Under the pieces are notes generated by a model. It saw nothing but the letters and a program-made list of their open reading frames with translations. It searched no databases and was not told the DNA's origin. The translations under genes and the position numbers were made by a program. 64,000 nt of DNA from Balaenoptera acutorostrata. Taxonomy: Eukaryota; Chordata; Mammalia; Artiodactyla; Balaenopteridae. The first letter of the stretch is position 1. Each line of letters starts with the position of its first letter. Location: positions 82,113,985 through 82,177,984 of the forward strand of contig NC_080067.1 in NCBI RefSeq assembly GCF_949987535.1, read 5' to 3'. Shown here in pieces: positions 23,280 to 34,539 of this stretch.

Positions 23280-23643
23280 AGTAATACTGTTTTGTTTGTT
23301 TGTTTGTTTTTTAAATTTATTTGTTTTTTATTTTTGGCTGTGTTGGGTCTTCGTTGCTGTGCGTGGGCTTTCTCTAGTTGCGGCACGCAGGGGCTACTCT
23401 TCGTTGCGTTGCGTGGGCTTCTCATTGCGATGGCTTCTCTTGTTGCGGAGCATGGGCTCTAGGCACGCGGTCTTCAGTAGTTGTGGCTCGCGGGCTCTAC
23501 AGCACAGGCTCAGTAGTTGTGGCACACGGGTTTAGTTGCTCCGCAGCATTCTTCCCTGGCCAGGGATCGAACCCGTGTCCCCTGAATTGGCAGGCGGATT
23601 CTTAACCACTGCGCCACCAGGGAAGCCCTAGTAATACTGTTTT
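23280..23643 (-). mobile_element. CHR SINE (subfamily B)
   Basis: Reverse orientation, with head GCGCCACCAGGGAAGCCC at 23611-23628 and left tail of (GTTT)n/T-rich DNA. Target duplication AGTAATACTGTTTT at 23280-23293 and 23630-23643. A short internal deletion lies near the 'gcagcattcttccctgg' segment. Confidence 0.9.
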
Positions 23644-24533
23644 TATGGGTTCTTTCACCCTGCCCCAGAGTTGAGGGTCAGGGAGAGCTTTTGATGATGG
23701 GGAGTCATGGGCATGAGGCACTGTAGCTGTGTCTCAGGATGTAATTTGAGTGATCATTAGTAATATTGGGGTAGTTATTTGGTATGATAAGTGATAATAA
23801 GAGGATGCAGGGGAAACAACTCCTAAAAGGAGAGAGAGGAGCTGGAGCGAGGAGCCATCCAAGAGGACCCAGCGAGGCAGCCCAGGTGGTGATGAGGTTT
23901 GCTGGTATTTGAGATCCAGGAGGGTCTGTCTGCCATCCTTGCTCTGCGCAGCTGCAGCTGCTCCATGGCTGCAAAGGCCTCAGTGCTGAAGCCTGGCTAG
24001 AGAAGGAAGTCTCCAGGCTAAAAGGTGGGCACAGGCTCTGGTGACAGTGGCCTCAGCTGGGGATGGGGCGAGGGTTAATTCTTGATGCTGTCAGCAGAGT
24101 CTGGCTGGTAGGGACAAGGAGAGGGGCAGATGCTACCGTGAGGAACTCTAGAGATGGAAGCACCTTCATCATCTTTTGGCCCAGTGGTGTGCAGTGATGC
24201 TTTCCTTCTCTTTCTCTCCTTTTTTCTCTCTAATGGTTTATAATGGAAAATTTCAAATATACACAAAAGTAGAGAGTATAGTCCAATGAACCCCCATGGA
24301 CCCATCACCCAATGACAACAATCATCAACTCATCAGCCTAGTGATTTTTTAAGCAGTTAAGCCTCCAATTCTCTGCTCGCCTGTGTATGTGTAGCTGAAT
24401 GAAACTATGAAACATTTACTTGTGTTTTTCCCTATCCCTTTCTCCCATTCAATCAGATGTTAGGAGAGCTAACAATGCTCAGGAGGACTTAAAGGGTTTG
24501 CAAGGGAAGTAAAAGAGGCAGAAGGAATCTGCA
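23644..24533. other. Intergenic DNA; short old-repeat-like patch
   Basis: Around 24235-24340 the 'atggaaaatttcaaatatacacaaaagtagagag...tgaacccccatggacccatcaccca' order is that of a common ancient dispersed repeat, family unassigned. The rest is unique. Confidence 0.45.
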
Positions 24534-25555
24534 TTCAATAAGGGGAGGGGGCACCCTAAGTGTTTTCAAATTGAGTTTCCTGCAGCCCTAGGCTGCAAAC
24601 AAATACCACAAAACACTGAGTGGCTTAAACACCAGAAACGTATTGTCACCGTGCTGGAGGCTGGAAGTCTGAGATCAAGGTGTCAGCAGTGCTGGTTCCT
24701 TCTGAAGGCTGTGAGGGAACTCTTCATTCCAGGCCTCTCTCCTTGGCTTTTAGATGGTCGTCATCTCTCTGTCTCTTCACATCATCTTCCCTCCATGCCT
24801 ACCTGTGCCCAGATTTCCTCTTCTTATAAGGACAGCAGTCATATTAGATTATAGACTTATTATAACTTAATTACCTCTTTAAAGGCCTTTTCTCCAAATC
24901 GGGTCACATTCTGAGTTACTGGAGGTCAGGACTCCAACATATCTTTTTGCGGGGAACACAGTTCAACCCATGACGGGGACTCACTGGCATTGACTGAATG
25001 AATGTCTTAAAGAAACACAAAAGGGAATCCCCCAGGCTAGGAAGAGTTTTCCCAGGGTGGAGGGTGGGCTAGAGAAAGGGGTCTGTGGGATGAGGAAGAG
25101 AAAGGCAGAGAGGACATTGGTCAGCTTCCAAAAGGCACCCATGTTCCAGGAGTGGCACAGAATCGGCAGAGACAGCTGGACTCACAGAGACAACTGGACA
25201 GAGACATGGCCTTTTAGTGGACACCCGTGTCCTGGAAGTGAGGCACAATCTGAGAGGAGAAATCCAAGAATATTTGGGGTGAATATTTCATCCAGCTTCT
25301 GGGACTAGGTCATGGGAGTCAGAAATTAATTTAGAAATTTAGAAACTAGAGGAGTTGATATTTTCTGTGCCTCCTGAGTTTGTCAACTGAGAGTTATATC
25401 TGCCAAACATAAAACAGATACAAGCAGGACTGTTCTAGGTGGAGCTCACCCCTAACCCTGGCTCTCCTTGCAGTGTCCCAAGGCAATCCAAGGGGTCCTA
25501 GGGCTGCAGGAAACTCAATTTGAAAACACTTAGGGTGCCCCCTCCCCTTATTGAA
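24534..25555. repeat. Perfect 58-bp inverted repeat with 906-bp spacer
   Basis: Bases 24534-24591 and 25498-25555 are exact reverse complements over all 58 positions, and matching stops abruptly on both sides. The spacer holds an MLT1 LTR and unique DNA. See findings for interpretation. Confidence 0.95.
24575..24975 (-). repeat. MLT1-type LTR (MaLR), reverse orientation
   Basis: Landmarks in order: 'aaataccacaaaacactgagtggcttaaac', 'gtgctggaggctggaagtctgagatcaaggtg', 'cttataaggacagcagtcatattagatt', 'ccaaatcgggtcacattctgagttactgg', 'cagttcaaccca'. Its left edge is embedded in the 58-bp inverted-repeat arm. Confidence 0.8.
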
Positions 25556-25665
25556 CACACGGGACACAGAGGCTCAGAAGAGGAAAAGACCTGCCCGTGG
25601 GCAAGTACAAGGCAGGTTAGCAGCAGAACTCAGGGCTCCTGATTTCTACCAGGACACTTTCCTCG
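25556..25665 (-). repeat. MIR fragment
   Basis: 'cacagaggctcagaagaggaaaagacctgcccgtgggcaag...gcagaactcagggctcctgat' follows the reverse MIR core order and begins right at the outer edge of the inverted-repeat arm. Confidence 0.55.
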
Positions 25666-26589
25666 GGTTCTTCAAAGATTTCCAGGGAGGCTGATGCTGT
25701 ATCTTCGATCCATATCCAGGTGCTATCTGGTGAGGTGTCTCCCTGCACGGCAGGTGGCTGGGTCCCTGAGCCATCCTGGAGTCGGCCAGAATCTCTTCTT
25801 GTGACCTTGTCAAGTTTTTGTTGTTGTTTCGTTTTAGCCATTTTTATAGATGTGCAGTGTCCTGTGCTCTTTTGACATGTCCTCATTAATCTTTGAGGGC
25901 TTCTTTGCTTTCTAGCCCAACAAGGTGTTCCAGGTTTACCTTGTCCTTTCCCTACCCCAGGGAATTATCCCTGGAATAAGCCATTGATCCCCGGTTCTCT
26001 ATCCCTGGAGTTTTTCTAGAAATTTCACAAGACGAGGGTTTGGGAAATTATTATGTGTTGCGGGGGGGCAGGAAACACCATTAAAAAGGTACTTCTATAA
26101 TGTAGATTTAATTATTCTACAATCAAATCATTCCCCACATACTGAGGTAATTCCCATATTCAGAAATGACTGAGACCTTCCTCCTTGAACTTGTCCCCAG
26201 CAACTTTTAACACATTCCTTTCTGCTTCAGTTAGTTGTTGTGAATTCAGTTCTCTGTAATTAACCCTCATCGATAGACTGATTGATAGCAGGATGGCGGC
26301 CAGCAATAGACTCTCAAAGAAATGAGAATCTGAGGTTGGATATCTGACCTAATTGGATCCAAAGGCAACAATGATCCTATTAACATGAGGAGATAGTATT
26401 CTGGTAGTCCATACCACACCATGGCAGTACAGTTATCACCTGCGGTCACCTAGGAGGAAGGTAAGGCTTTGGAGGACAGGGTTGCTGATGAGATAAATCA
26501 TTATAGTGAGAATAAGGAATATAAAACCTGGGGAGGGGGCTGGCTGCTTCAAACTGCACAGAGTGTTTCAAGAAAGAAATAACAAGCTC
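25666..26589. other. Intergenic DNA without recognised features
   Basis: Unique or highly diverged sequence, AT-rich after 26000. No gene supported. Confidence 0.45.
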
Positions 26590-26719
26590 AGGGTTTTTTC
26601 TTCCTTTTAAAAAATAGCTTTATATATAATGTTACATGTCAATTTTACCTCAATTTAAAAAGTAGCTTTACTGTCTGCACATATTTAAAGTGTACAGTTT
26701 GATGTTTTGACATATATAT

Positions 26720-26721
<2 letters not shown>

Positions 26722-26766
<45 letters not shown>
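26722..26766. repeat. (CA)n microsatellite, about 22 units
   Basis: Uninterrupted AC repeat inside the L1 3' UTR, preceded by a short TA-rich run. Confidence 0.95.
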
Positions 26767-26770
<4 letters not shown>

Positions 26771-27875
26771 CCTACCTGTGAAACCATCACCGCAATCAAG
26801 ACAATGAACATCAATTACCATCCCCCCCAACCCCTGGCCCAAGTTTCCCTTTCAGTCAATCTCTTCTGCTCTTCTTTGCCTCCCTGCCATTCTCAGGCAA
26901 CCACTGAGCTGCTTTCTATCACTATAGATTAGTTTGCATTTTCTAGAACTTTTTATAAATGGAATCATACAGTATATACTCTCTTTTGTCTGGCTTCTTC
27001 CAGTCAGGATAATTATTATAATCATTTCAAGGTTTATACATGTTGTTGAATGTATCAATAGTTCATCCCTTTGTATCGCTGAGTAGTATTCCATTACATG
27101 GATATACCAAACGTGTTTATCTAGTCACTTGTTAATGGATATTTGGGTTGTTTTTAGTTATGAATAAAGTTGCTATGAATATTAGTGTACAGGTCTTTGT
27201 GTGAACATATTCTTATATGCTTTCATTTTTCTTGGGTAAATACCTAGCAGTGAAATTGATGGAATATATAGTATGTGAATGCTTAACTTTAAGAAAAACT
27301 GTCACGCTATTTCACAGGGGTTGTACCATTTTACATTTCTACTAGCAGCATATGAGAGTTCCAGTTGCTCCATATCCTGTCCAACACTTGGTATGATCAC
27401 TCTTTAATTTTAGCCATTCTTATGGTTTGTGGTGGTATCTCATTGTGATTTTTAATTTGCTTTTCCCTGATGGCTAATGATGTTGAGCATCTTTTCATGT
27501 CCTTATGTGTTATCTGTATATTTCCACCCTTTTTTGGTGAAGTGTCTGTTCAAATCTTTTGCCCATTTTTATTGGGATCTTTACTCATTATCACATTTAG
27601 AGTTCTTTTTAGATGCTGCCTACAAATCCTTTACCAGATATGTTTATCTGCAAATAATTTTTCCCAGTCTGTGGCTTGTCTTTTCATTCATTTAACAATG
27701 TCTTTTGGAAAGTTCTTAATTTTGGCTAAGGCCAATTTACCAAAAAAATTTTTGAATAATTTGAAAAATAATGAATTGTACTTTTGGTGTTTTGGTAAAG
27801 AAATCTTTGTAATCCAAGGTCACAAAGATTTTCTCCTGTGTACTCTTCTTACAATTTGAAGTTTTACATTTAGGT

Positions 27876-28245
27876 CTATAATAAATTTTTCTTTTGGCGG
27901 GGGTGCTGTGTTGGGTCTTTGTTGCTGTGTGTGGGCTTCTCATTCGGTGGCTTCTCTTGTTGAGGAGCACGGGCTCTAGGTGCAAAGGCTTCAGCAGTTT
28001 TCAGCACGCGGGCTCAGTAGTTGCGGCATGCGGGCTGTAGAGTGCACGGGCTTCAGTAGTTGTGGCACGCGGGCTCAGTAGTTGTGGCTCTTGGGCTCTA
28101 GAGCACAGGCTCAGTAGTTGTGGCGCACAGGCTTAGATGCTCCGTGGCATGTGGGATCTTCCCAGATCAGGGATCGAACCCGTGTTCAATCAGCAGGCAG
28201 ATTCTTAACCACTGCGCCACCAGGGAGGTCCCTATAATAAATTTT
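27876..28245 (-). mobile_element. CHR SINE (subfamily B), extended form
   Basis: Reverse orientation, head GCGCCACCAGGGAGGTCC at 28215-28231. Target duplication CTATAATAAATTTT at 27876-27889 and 28232-28245 lies in L1 sequence. It carries more copies of the internal 'gggcttcagtagttgtggc' block than its relatives but a shortened tail. Confidence 0.9.
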
Positions 28246-28275
28246 GAGTTAATTTTTATGTGTATGGTGTGAGGC

Positions 28276-28487
28276 ACGGGTGGGCAAACTTTTTCTCAAA
28301 GGATCAGACAGTATAGATTCTAGGCTTTGTGGGCCATCCAATCTGTCATAACTACTCAAGTCTGCATGTAGTGCAAAAGCAGGCTGAGACAAAAATAAAT
28401 GAGTGTGGCTGTGTTTCAACAAAACTTTATGTCTAAGAACAGGCAGTGGCCACGTCTGGCCCAGTGGTCAGAGTTTGCTGATACCTT
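28276..28487. mobile_element. Ancient DNA-transposon-like element (hAT type, family not assigned)
   Basis: Begins 'gggtgggcaaactttttctc' and ends 'cagagtttgctgatacc', giving imperfect terminal inverted repeats around GCAAACT/AGTTTGC. Between them are 'ggctttgtgggccatccaatctgtc' and 'ggctgtgtttcaacaaaacttta', landmarks of a common non-autonomous mammalian element. Confidence 0.55.
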
Positions 28488-29749
28488 CTTTAAATCTTCA
28501 CACAGCACTGAAACTCCCCAAGCAACACAAGCAGTCCCATCCATCCCTGCCTGTTGAGTCTGCCCCTGCCTTGCTTAAAGATCCTTGGTAGGTACCCTGC
28601 AAGAGGACGGCAATTTTTCTCATGTGCCACCCCTACATTTCTTCATTGCTTTCAGACCTACAAGCAGTGAAGCATATTCTTGTATGCCCCAGAGGACCAA
28701 GTACAAAGTCTGACTCAGGAAGAGCTGTCTACATGCCAGAATCTCAGGCGGACATAACAAACTGTTAGGTCATTCAGCTTCTTCATCCTCTGCCTGCTTT
28801 GGGTTGACAATAAAAGTCAAGAAGTTTAGGTCAAATTCTGCCCCTAATGCTGTGTAATATTGATCAAGTCACTCTACTTCTTTCTTCCTCTGTATCCCCA
28901 CCTGTGTGTGGGGGGCAGGGGGTGGGGGGAGAGGAGAGATTTCTCCTAACACTCTCATTGTTACTGAGTTGATAAGAATAAGACAATACATTTCTTACCC
29001 ATCTGGTTTGCTCTCTACCAGACAATTCCAAAGCTGCCTTCTCCTTGAACAGCTTTAAAAAACTGTTTTCTTTCTTTTTTAAAAGCACTACACAAATGCA
29101 AGGTATTGTTACAATTTTCTCTTTTTAAGTAATTCTAGAAAGCCCAGCCCCAGGATTTCACAATCTGTCACTGTCCCTTGGTGCTTCTGCCTGTTGCCAG
29201 GGAAAGAGATTATCCTAGCTTGGGGAAGGTCAGCCAGCCCCAGCACGATCGCTAACACGGCTTAGTTTACCATCCCTAACCACAGATTCACAGTCAGGGA
29301 TACAGAGACTGGACCAAACGACTCCAAGGCCAAGCAGACTGGCCAGTGAGAGGAGAAACAACACTCAGCACCACTCAAGCGCCTCACAGGCCACTCTAAT
29401 CACCACCCACGCCTGCGGGAGGGCGCAGCTCTCCCGTCTGCAGGGCAGACAGGCTGCAGTCTGTCAGAATCCTGAAAGAGGGAAGGTCTTTGAGAACAGA
29501 GATCTCATCTGCATGGCCCTGGGGGCCCTGCTTTGAACACAGCAGAGATGAAAGGGTAGATCTCCCAGACTACTAGGCGAGCTGGTACACACGCAGCAGA
29601 GACAGAAAAATATTTATCACAGTCATCTATAAATGTATGCAAGAGCCTGAGACCCTGAGAGATGTACCTCATTCCATGCTAACCTCTTATATGAATATCT
29701 GGATTTATTAAGAATGACTTTATTAATTCGCTATTATTAAGAATGATTC
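28488..29749. other. Intergenic DNA; G-rich run
   Basis: Unique sequence. A G-rich run near 28907-28930 (GGGGGG CA GGGGG T GGGGGG type) could form a quadruplex on the + strand. No gene supported. Confidence 0.45.
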
Positions 29750-29965
29750 CCATTTTACAGAATGGTGAATAATTTGAAAAGGAATTTCACATCATTGTCC
29801 GGATCCTCATAACAAATCGTGAAGGGTAGGAGAGCAGTTACCCTTGCTGGGACTGCAGTTCAGAGAGGTGACGTGTGACTTGTCGGATATCACACAGCTG
29901 GAAAGTGGTAGAGCTGGTGTAGACCCTCCAGGTATTCTGACCCCAAGTTTAGCGCTCTTCCCTCG
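29750..29965 (-). repeat. MIR element
   Basis: Reverse MIR: 'ttcccattttacagaatgg...gactgcagttcagagaggtgacgtgtgacttgtcggatatcacacagctggaaagtggtagagctgg'. Confidence 0.75.
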
Positions 29966-31174
29966 GTCCTCTGTGTTGAGTGGAAAGACTGTTTTCTCAT
30001 CAGGTGGGATGCCTTAGTAAGGAAGTACAAGGAGGAAAAGAAAGAGATTAGCTAACTGATGCCTAGAGCCGGCTGAATCGGCTCTGCCTACCAACAGAGA
30101 GCCAGCTGATAGGGCCAGATTGGGCCCCAGTCCCGAATCCCCTCTTCTTGACTCACATATTGCCCCTGGCTTATAAAAAAAAAACAGGTCAGAGTGCAAG
30201 CACTGTGTATTCTTTACAAAAGGAATCATCATAGAGAGCTTTGAATAGTCATCTCCCCAAGGGCATCTAAGATCCGGTTCAAATTACACAAATGGTATGT
30301 AAACACAATTTAGGGAGAGATCAGTATATTGTATAAGGTTCATATACATAGGCAGTTACATATGCAGATAGACATTGGGGTAATTTGAGACAGGGGATGG
30401 GACAAAATAACCTCTGAAGGGTATAGGGGTGATGGTCTCTGACTCTTTCTCTCCCACTCGATAAAGAGGTTGTGGACTCACTCTGTGTGTGTGTGTGTGT
30501 GTGTGTATGTGTGTGTACTCATGGAAGAAGATATACACAGTGGGGGAAAGCCTGGTTTTAACAGCAAGGCTGAAGTTCAATGATGCTGCTTTCCAAGAAG
30601 GTTGCCTTTGACTTTTCTAATGAAAAATTAATAGGCACTTACTTGCTGCTGCCTTTAATTACATTTGCTGAAGACAAGTGTCTGCCAACCGGCATGGCTC
30701 TGGCTGTCTTCTGTGCTGGATCTGCTCTCAGCGAAGCTCATTGGTTTGGGAGGAGAAAGGGTGCCATTTTGCCTGAGCAGGTGAAGAGGCAGAAACATCA
30801 TGGGATGGAAATTGTATCACATTTTCTGCTAATGGATCCCCACCCACAAGCATTCGCCTGACAGAGAAGCTGAATCAAACACGCCTTGGTAGAACATGGA
30901 CCAGGATTCTAAAACTGTGGGTTGAGGACCCCAAAGGACCAAGGAGATTTTGAGAGAGGGCCACTAAGCCTTGTCTTAGGCATATAAAATGCTCCCGTAC
31001 AAATACAGAACTACTTTTCTACCATATATAAATACTACTGGGCTTAGTAAAGTATTAATTCATTTACTAAATGAAAATCTAAATTTATAATAGCTTTTTA
31101 CCATTATGTATTTTCTTAACTAAAAGTACATATATACCATGTTGAGGTCCTCGCAAGTTTTTTACCTTAAAAAT
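29966..31174. other. Intergenic DNA, unique
   Basis: Holds a (TG)n microsatellite at 30484-30516 and a unique block at 30575-30900 that includes a 93-codon open frame (30580-30861) with no recognisable homology. No gene is called. Confidence 0.45.
30484..30516. repeat. (TG)n microsatellite, one TA interruption
   Basis: TG repeat with a single TATG break near 30506. Confidence 0.95.
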
Positions 31175-31316
31175 GAGCCTTCGGGGAATTCCCTGGCAAT
31201 CCAGTGGTTAGGACTCCATGCTCTCCCAGCTGAGGGCCCGGGTTCAATCCCTGGTCAGGGAACTAAAATCCCACAAGCCGTGTGGTGAGGCCAGGAGAAA
31301 AAAAAAAAGAGCCTTC
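31175..31316 (+). mobile_element. Short tRNA-derived CHR-type SINE
   Basis: Forward orientation: head GGGGAATTCCCTGGCAATCC, 'cagtggttaggactcc', tRNA B-box-like GGTTCAATCCCTGG, then an A-tract. Target duplication GAGCCTTC at 31175-31182 and 31309-31316. About 125 bp, lacking the long body of the other copies. Confidence 0.9.
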
Positions 31317-31399
31317 ATACAGGAAAAGACTAGGAACTTAAAACTAGGGTGTTCCTTCTATAACTAAGCAGGATTACTGAAGGAATGGTCTTTTTGGAT

Positions 31400-31720
31400 C
31401 CCACTTTTCCCCCATTTTTAAACAGCTTTATTAAGATATAATTTGCATTCCATAAAGTTCATCCATTTAAAGTATGAAATTCAAATTTTTTTTTAGTATA
31501 TTTAGAGTTGTGGAACCATCACCACAATCTTAGAACAGCTTTCACCATCCCATTGTACTCATTAGCAATTAATCCCCATCTCCTACACCCATTTCCCCTC
31601 AGCTCTAGGCACTCAATGATCTCTTTTCTGTTTCTATAGATTTGCCTCTTTTGGACATTTCATATAATATGTGGATCATACAATACATGGTCTTTTGTGA
31701 CTAGAGGAATGTTTTGAATC
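31400..31720 (-). mobile_element. Ancient L1 3' UTR fragment
   Basis: 'aacagctttattaagatataatttgcattccataaagttcatcc...gagttgtggaaccatcaccacaatctt...tggacatttcatataatatgtgg' is the reverse of the common L1M 3' UTR. Confidence 0.8.
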
Positions 31721-33110
31721 CTCAAAACTCCATCCAGTTGTTGTATATCCAACTCCCACACACACTTCTGTCCCCTTCTCACATCTCCCAGAAGCCTCTT
31801 GCTCCCCCCGCCTATAAGAATACTTTCTCCTATTAGTTCTCAGCCGTCTGTTTGTTCAAGAAGTACTTGGCATATGCTGCAAAGCCCAGCTCTGCTGGCA
31901 CTGTGCTGTTCTCCAGCTCTTTCTGTGATTTCCTCACCTCTGACTTCTTGGGGATGGCATCTTGCTGGCATACTTCTTGGGCTCCCCCCACTCGACTATG
32001 TCCAGCATAGTTTTCTGCTTGAAATGGGTAATCAGTTTATGTGTGTTGAAAGAATAAGTGACTCATGGGGATGTTCCCATACTTCTAGGAAAAAAGGATT
32101 CAGGAGAAAGTGCAAGAAAGCAAAGTCAAGAACAGGAACACAGATAAAGCATGGAATGTGGGCATTACAATCCAAAGGGTTGGCAGCTGTGAATCAGGAG
32201 TGATCTAGTATTGTGACTAGAGGGCATTAAAAGGCCCTGGGCCGCAAAGGCTCTCCCTGTACTTCCAGCAGCAACTGAAAGAACATATTAGTCACTCCAG
32301 CTGAAGGCATTAACCGCCTCCATTACAATGCAAATGTCAACACCTGGGAGAGTGGCAGATCGTGCTATTATCAGCCATTTCCACCTCAGCTACAATCTGA
32401 GCTCTTTGAATATTTCCTCTTCCCTGAGGCCCAGAGGTCTGGAGGTGAGTGTAGAGTCTGGAAAAATCTAGGGCCCAGTTCCCTGTGGCCAACTGCACAC
32501 TTTTATCATCCTTGATTTCCAAGCCAAGGAAGACAGAGGTCAAGAGTAAGATGGCAGATGTTCTTGGTTCCTCCTCAGAGCTCCTGGTGGGGGACGGGCT
32601 AGGGTGGAGGACGGCTCCCAGGGACCTCAGCCATCTGTGCCCAATGGCTAAGACACTGGGGCCCAAGCCTCCACGGATGACCTACCCTCAAGACACACAA
32701 TGTTTCATCCTGTTAGCTACTCTCTGACTTGGGGAGAGTAAGTTAGTTCTTCAAAGGAAAGGTAAGTCATCTAGTCTGAGGTGTCGGGCTTGCTCTCAAA
32801 ATGCAAATATCCAGGGGAGGTTGACACACCTTTGGGGAATTAGATGATCTTTAAGATTCTTTCACCCTTAAGAGAACCTAGGGTTCTTAGAGTTCTTTAA
32901 TTCCTTGTGAAGAACTCATTACTAAGCAGGGCTCTCCTAGGCAGTAGGCAAAGTTCATTTTTAACCTCCAATTCCTAACTGGCTGTCATTTCTGCCCTCC
33001 TCCTTCCTGCTCCCAGGCACCTGTGCCCTTTTCTGGTTCCATTTGCTTTGGGAACTGCTTAGTGGTCCCAAATGTTCTTTCCTTCCTTTGCCTAACTCAC
33101 TCCTACTCCT
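31721..33110. other. Intergenic DNA, unique, with octamer motif
   Basis: No repeat family is recognised across most of this 1.4 kb. ATGCAAAT (POU octamer) lies at 32328-32335 in a balanced, non-repetitive block. Open frames up to 134 codons look random. Confidence 0.5.
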
Positions 33111-33557
33111 AAAGAGCAAGCATCCAAACACTTATATATGGAATCTAAAAAAAAAAAAAAAAAGTCATGAAGAACCTAGGGGCATGATGGGAATAAAGAC
33201 GCAGATGTAGAGAATGGACTTGAGGACACGGGGAGGGGGAAGGGTAAGCTGGGACAAAGTGAGAGAGTGGCATGAACATATATACATTACCAAATGTAAA
33301 ACGGATAGCTAGTGGGAAGCAGCCTCATAGCACAGGGAGATCAGCTCGTGCTTTGTGACCACCTAGAGGGGTGGGATAGGGAGAGTGGGAGGGAGGGAGA
33401 CGCAAGAGGGAAGCGATATGGGGATATATGTATATGTATAGCTGATTCACTTTGTTATAAAGCAGAAACTAACACACCATTGTAAAGCAATTATACTCCC
33501 ATAAAGATATTTAAAAAAACAACAAAACAAAACAAAACAAGAAAGAGCAAGCATCCA
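33111..33557 (+). mobile_element. Young 5'-truncated L1 3' end
   Basis: About 415 bp of artiodactyl/cetacean-type L1 3' UTR: A-run, 'gtcatgaagaacctaggggc', 'gcagcctcatagcacagggagatcagctc', 'gttataaagcagaaactaacacaccattgtaaagc', terminal ATAAAG and an AAAAC-rich tail. Exact 16-bp target duplications AAAGAGCAAGCATCCA at 33111-33126 and 33542-33557. Too short to encode anything. Confidence 0.9.
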
Positions 33558-33689
33558 TTCTCTCAGTGAGAGAAACTTGTTTTGGCCTTAGAGGGGGAAG
33601 CCTGCTGATTAAACTCATCCACACTAACTTAATAACGACTGGCAGTCCTGGCAAAAGTCCCTCAATCTCCCAGTGGTATCTGCATTCAT

Positions 33690-33960
33690 TTTTTCAACCA
33701 CTTTCTTGAAATGTAATTTATATACCATAAAGTTCACCCCATTGGATTAAAGTGCAATTCAATGGTTTTTAGTATATTTCTTGAGTTGTGCAATGATCAC
33801 CATAATCTAATTTTAGAACATTTTCATGACCCTCCCAAAGAGGGAGGGTCATGAAATTTTGTACCCATTAGCCATCACTTCCCATTCCTCCTCTTCTCCA
33901 GGCCTAAGCAAACACTAATCTACTTTCTGTCTCTAGATTTTCTGCATGCATTTTTAGGGA
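33690..33960 (-). mobile_element. Ancient L1 3' UTR fragment containing a perfect hairpin
   Basis: 'accataaagttcaccccattggattaaagtgcaattcaatgg...gttgtgcaatgatcaccataatc' reads as reverse L1M 3' UTR. At 33822-33856 the family sequence is replaced by a 15-bp perfect inverted repeat (see findings). Confidence 0.8.
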
Positions 33961-34539
33961 ATAATTGTCATCCCAAAGCATGACTATCTAATGGTGGGAT
34001 TTTCAGCATCGTGGGGAAAGTATTTTTAGGTACAAGAGAATGACTGAGACCCACTTGTACAAATATTTCTAAACATTCTAAAATATTAATATTCTAGTTT
34101 CCAAAATGGAACTATTCTTCCAAAAAGAAGTCTGGGGGAAATGAAGAATGAAGTCCTGAAGGGTAACTAAGGTACAAGGGGAAGATGGCTGGAGGGGTGT
34201 GGTCTGCATATCTCCCAAAGGGCCTGCTATGTCCCGAGGTGTATAGGCACCTCCCCTCTGCAAGCCAAGTACTCACTTCAGAGAGAGGCCCGAGGTGGTC
34301 AGCCCCTATCAGATGACAACAGCCAGATGCACATCCTGGAGCAGCTCTTCAAAACCTCTGCCTTTTGTTCCTGTGACCCCCACCTTTCTTGGTTTTCATC
34401 TGACCTTTCGGACTCCTCCTCTACACGGTGGTTGACCCCTGGGTTTCCTCGTCAGCCCTTCACAGGTGTCCTCCAGCCAATGGCATCATTCCCATCACCA
34501 TGTCACTTTTGGGCTCCATCAATCAATACATCTGCTCTG
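33961..34539. other. Intergenic DNA without recognised features
   Basis: Unique or highly diverged sequence. No gene supported. Confidence 0.45.

Larger units (their letters stand above)
26590..28275 (-). mobile_element. Ancient L1 (3' end of ORF2 and 3' UTR) interrupted by a CHR SINE
   Basis: Reverse orientation. 3' UTR at 26590-26960 (carrying a CA microsatellite); remnant of the ORF2 C-terminus at 26852-27094 (begins MEYYSAIQRDE, the family's usual 'MEYYSAI' motif); further ORF2-derived sequence to 27890 and again at 28232-28275, with landmarks 'gagtagtattccattacatggatat', 'gatggctaatgatgttgagcat', 'cattttgagttaatttttatgtgtatgg'. Frames are broken; non-functional. Confidence 0.85.

Noticed and set aside
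26852..27094. 80-codon minus-strand frame starting MEYYSAIQRDE
   Set aside because: This is a fragment of L1 ORF2 C-terminus, part of a dead L1, not a host gene.
30580..30861. 93-codon frame as a possible small gene
   Set aside because: No homology recognised and no promoter or splice context. Kept only as a possible conserved block.
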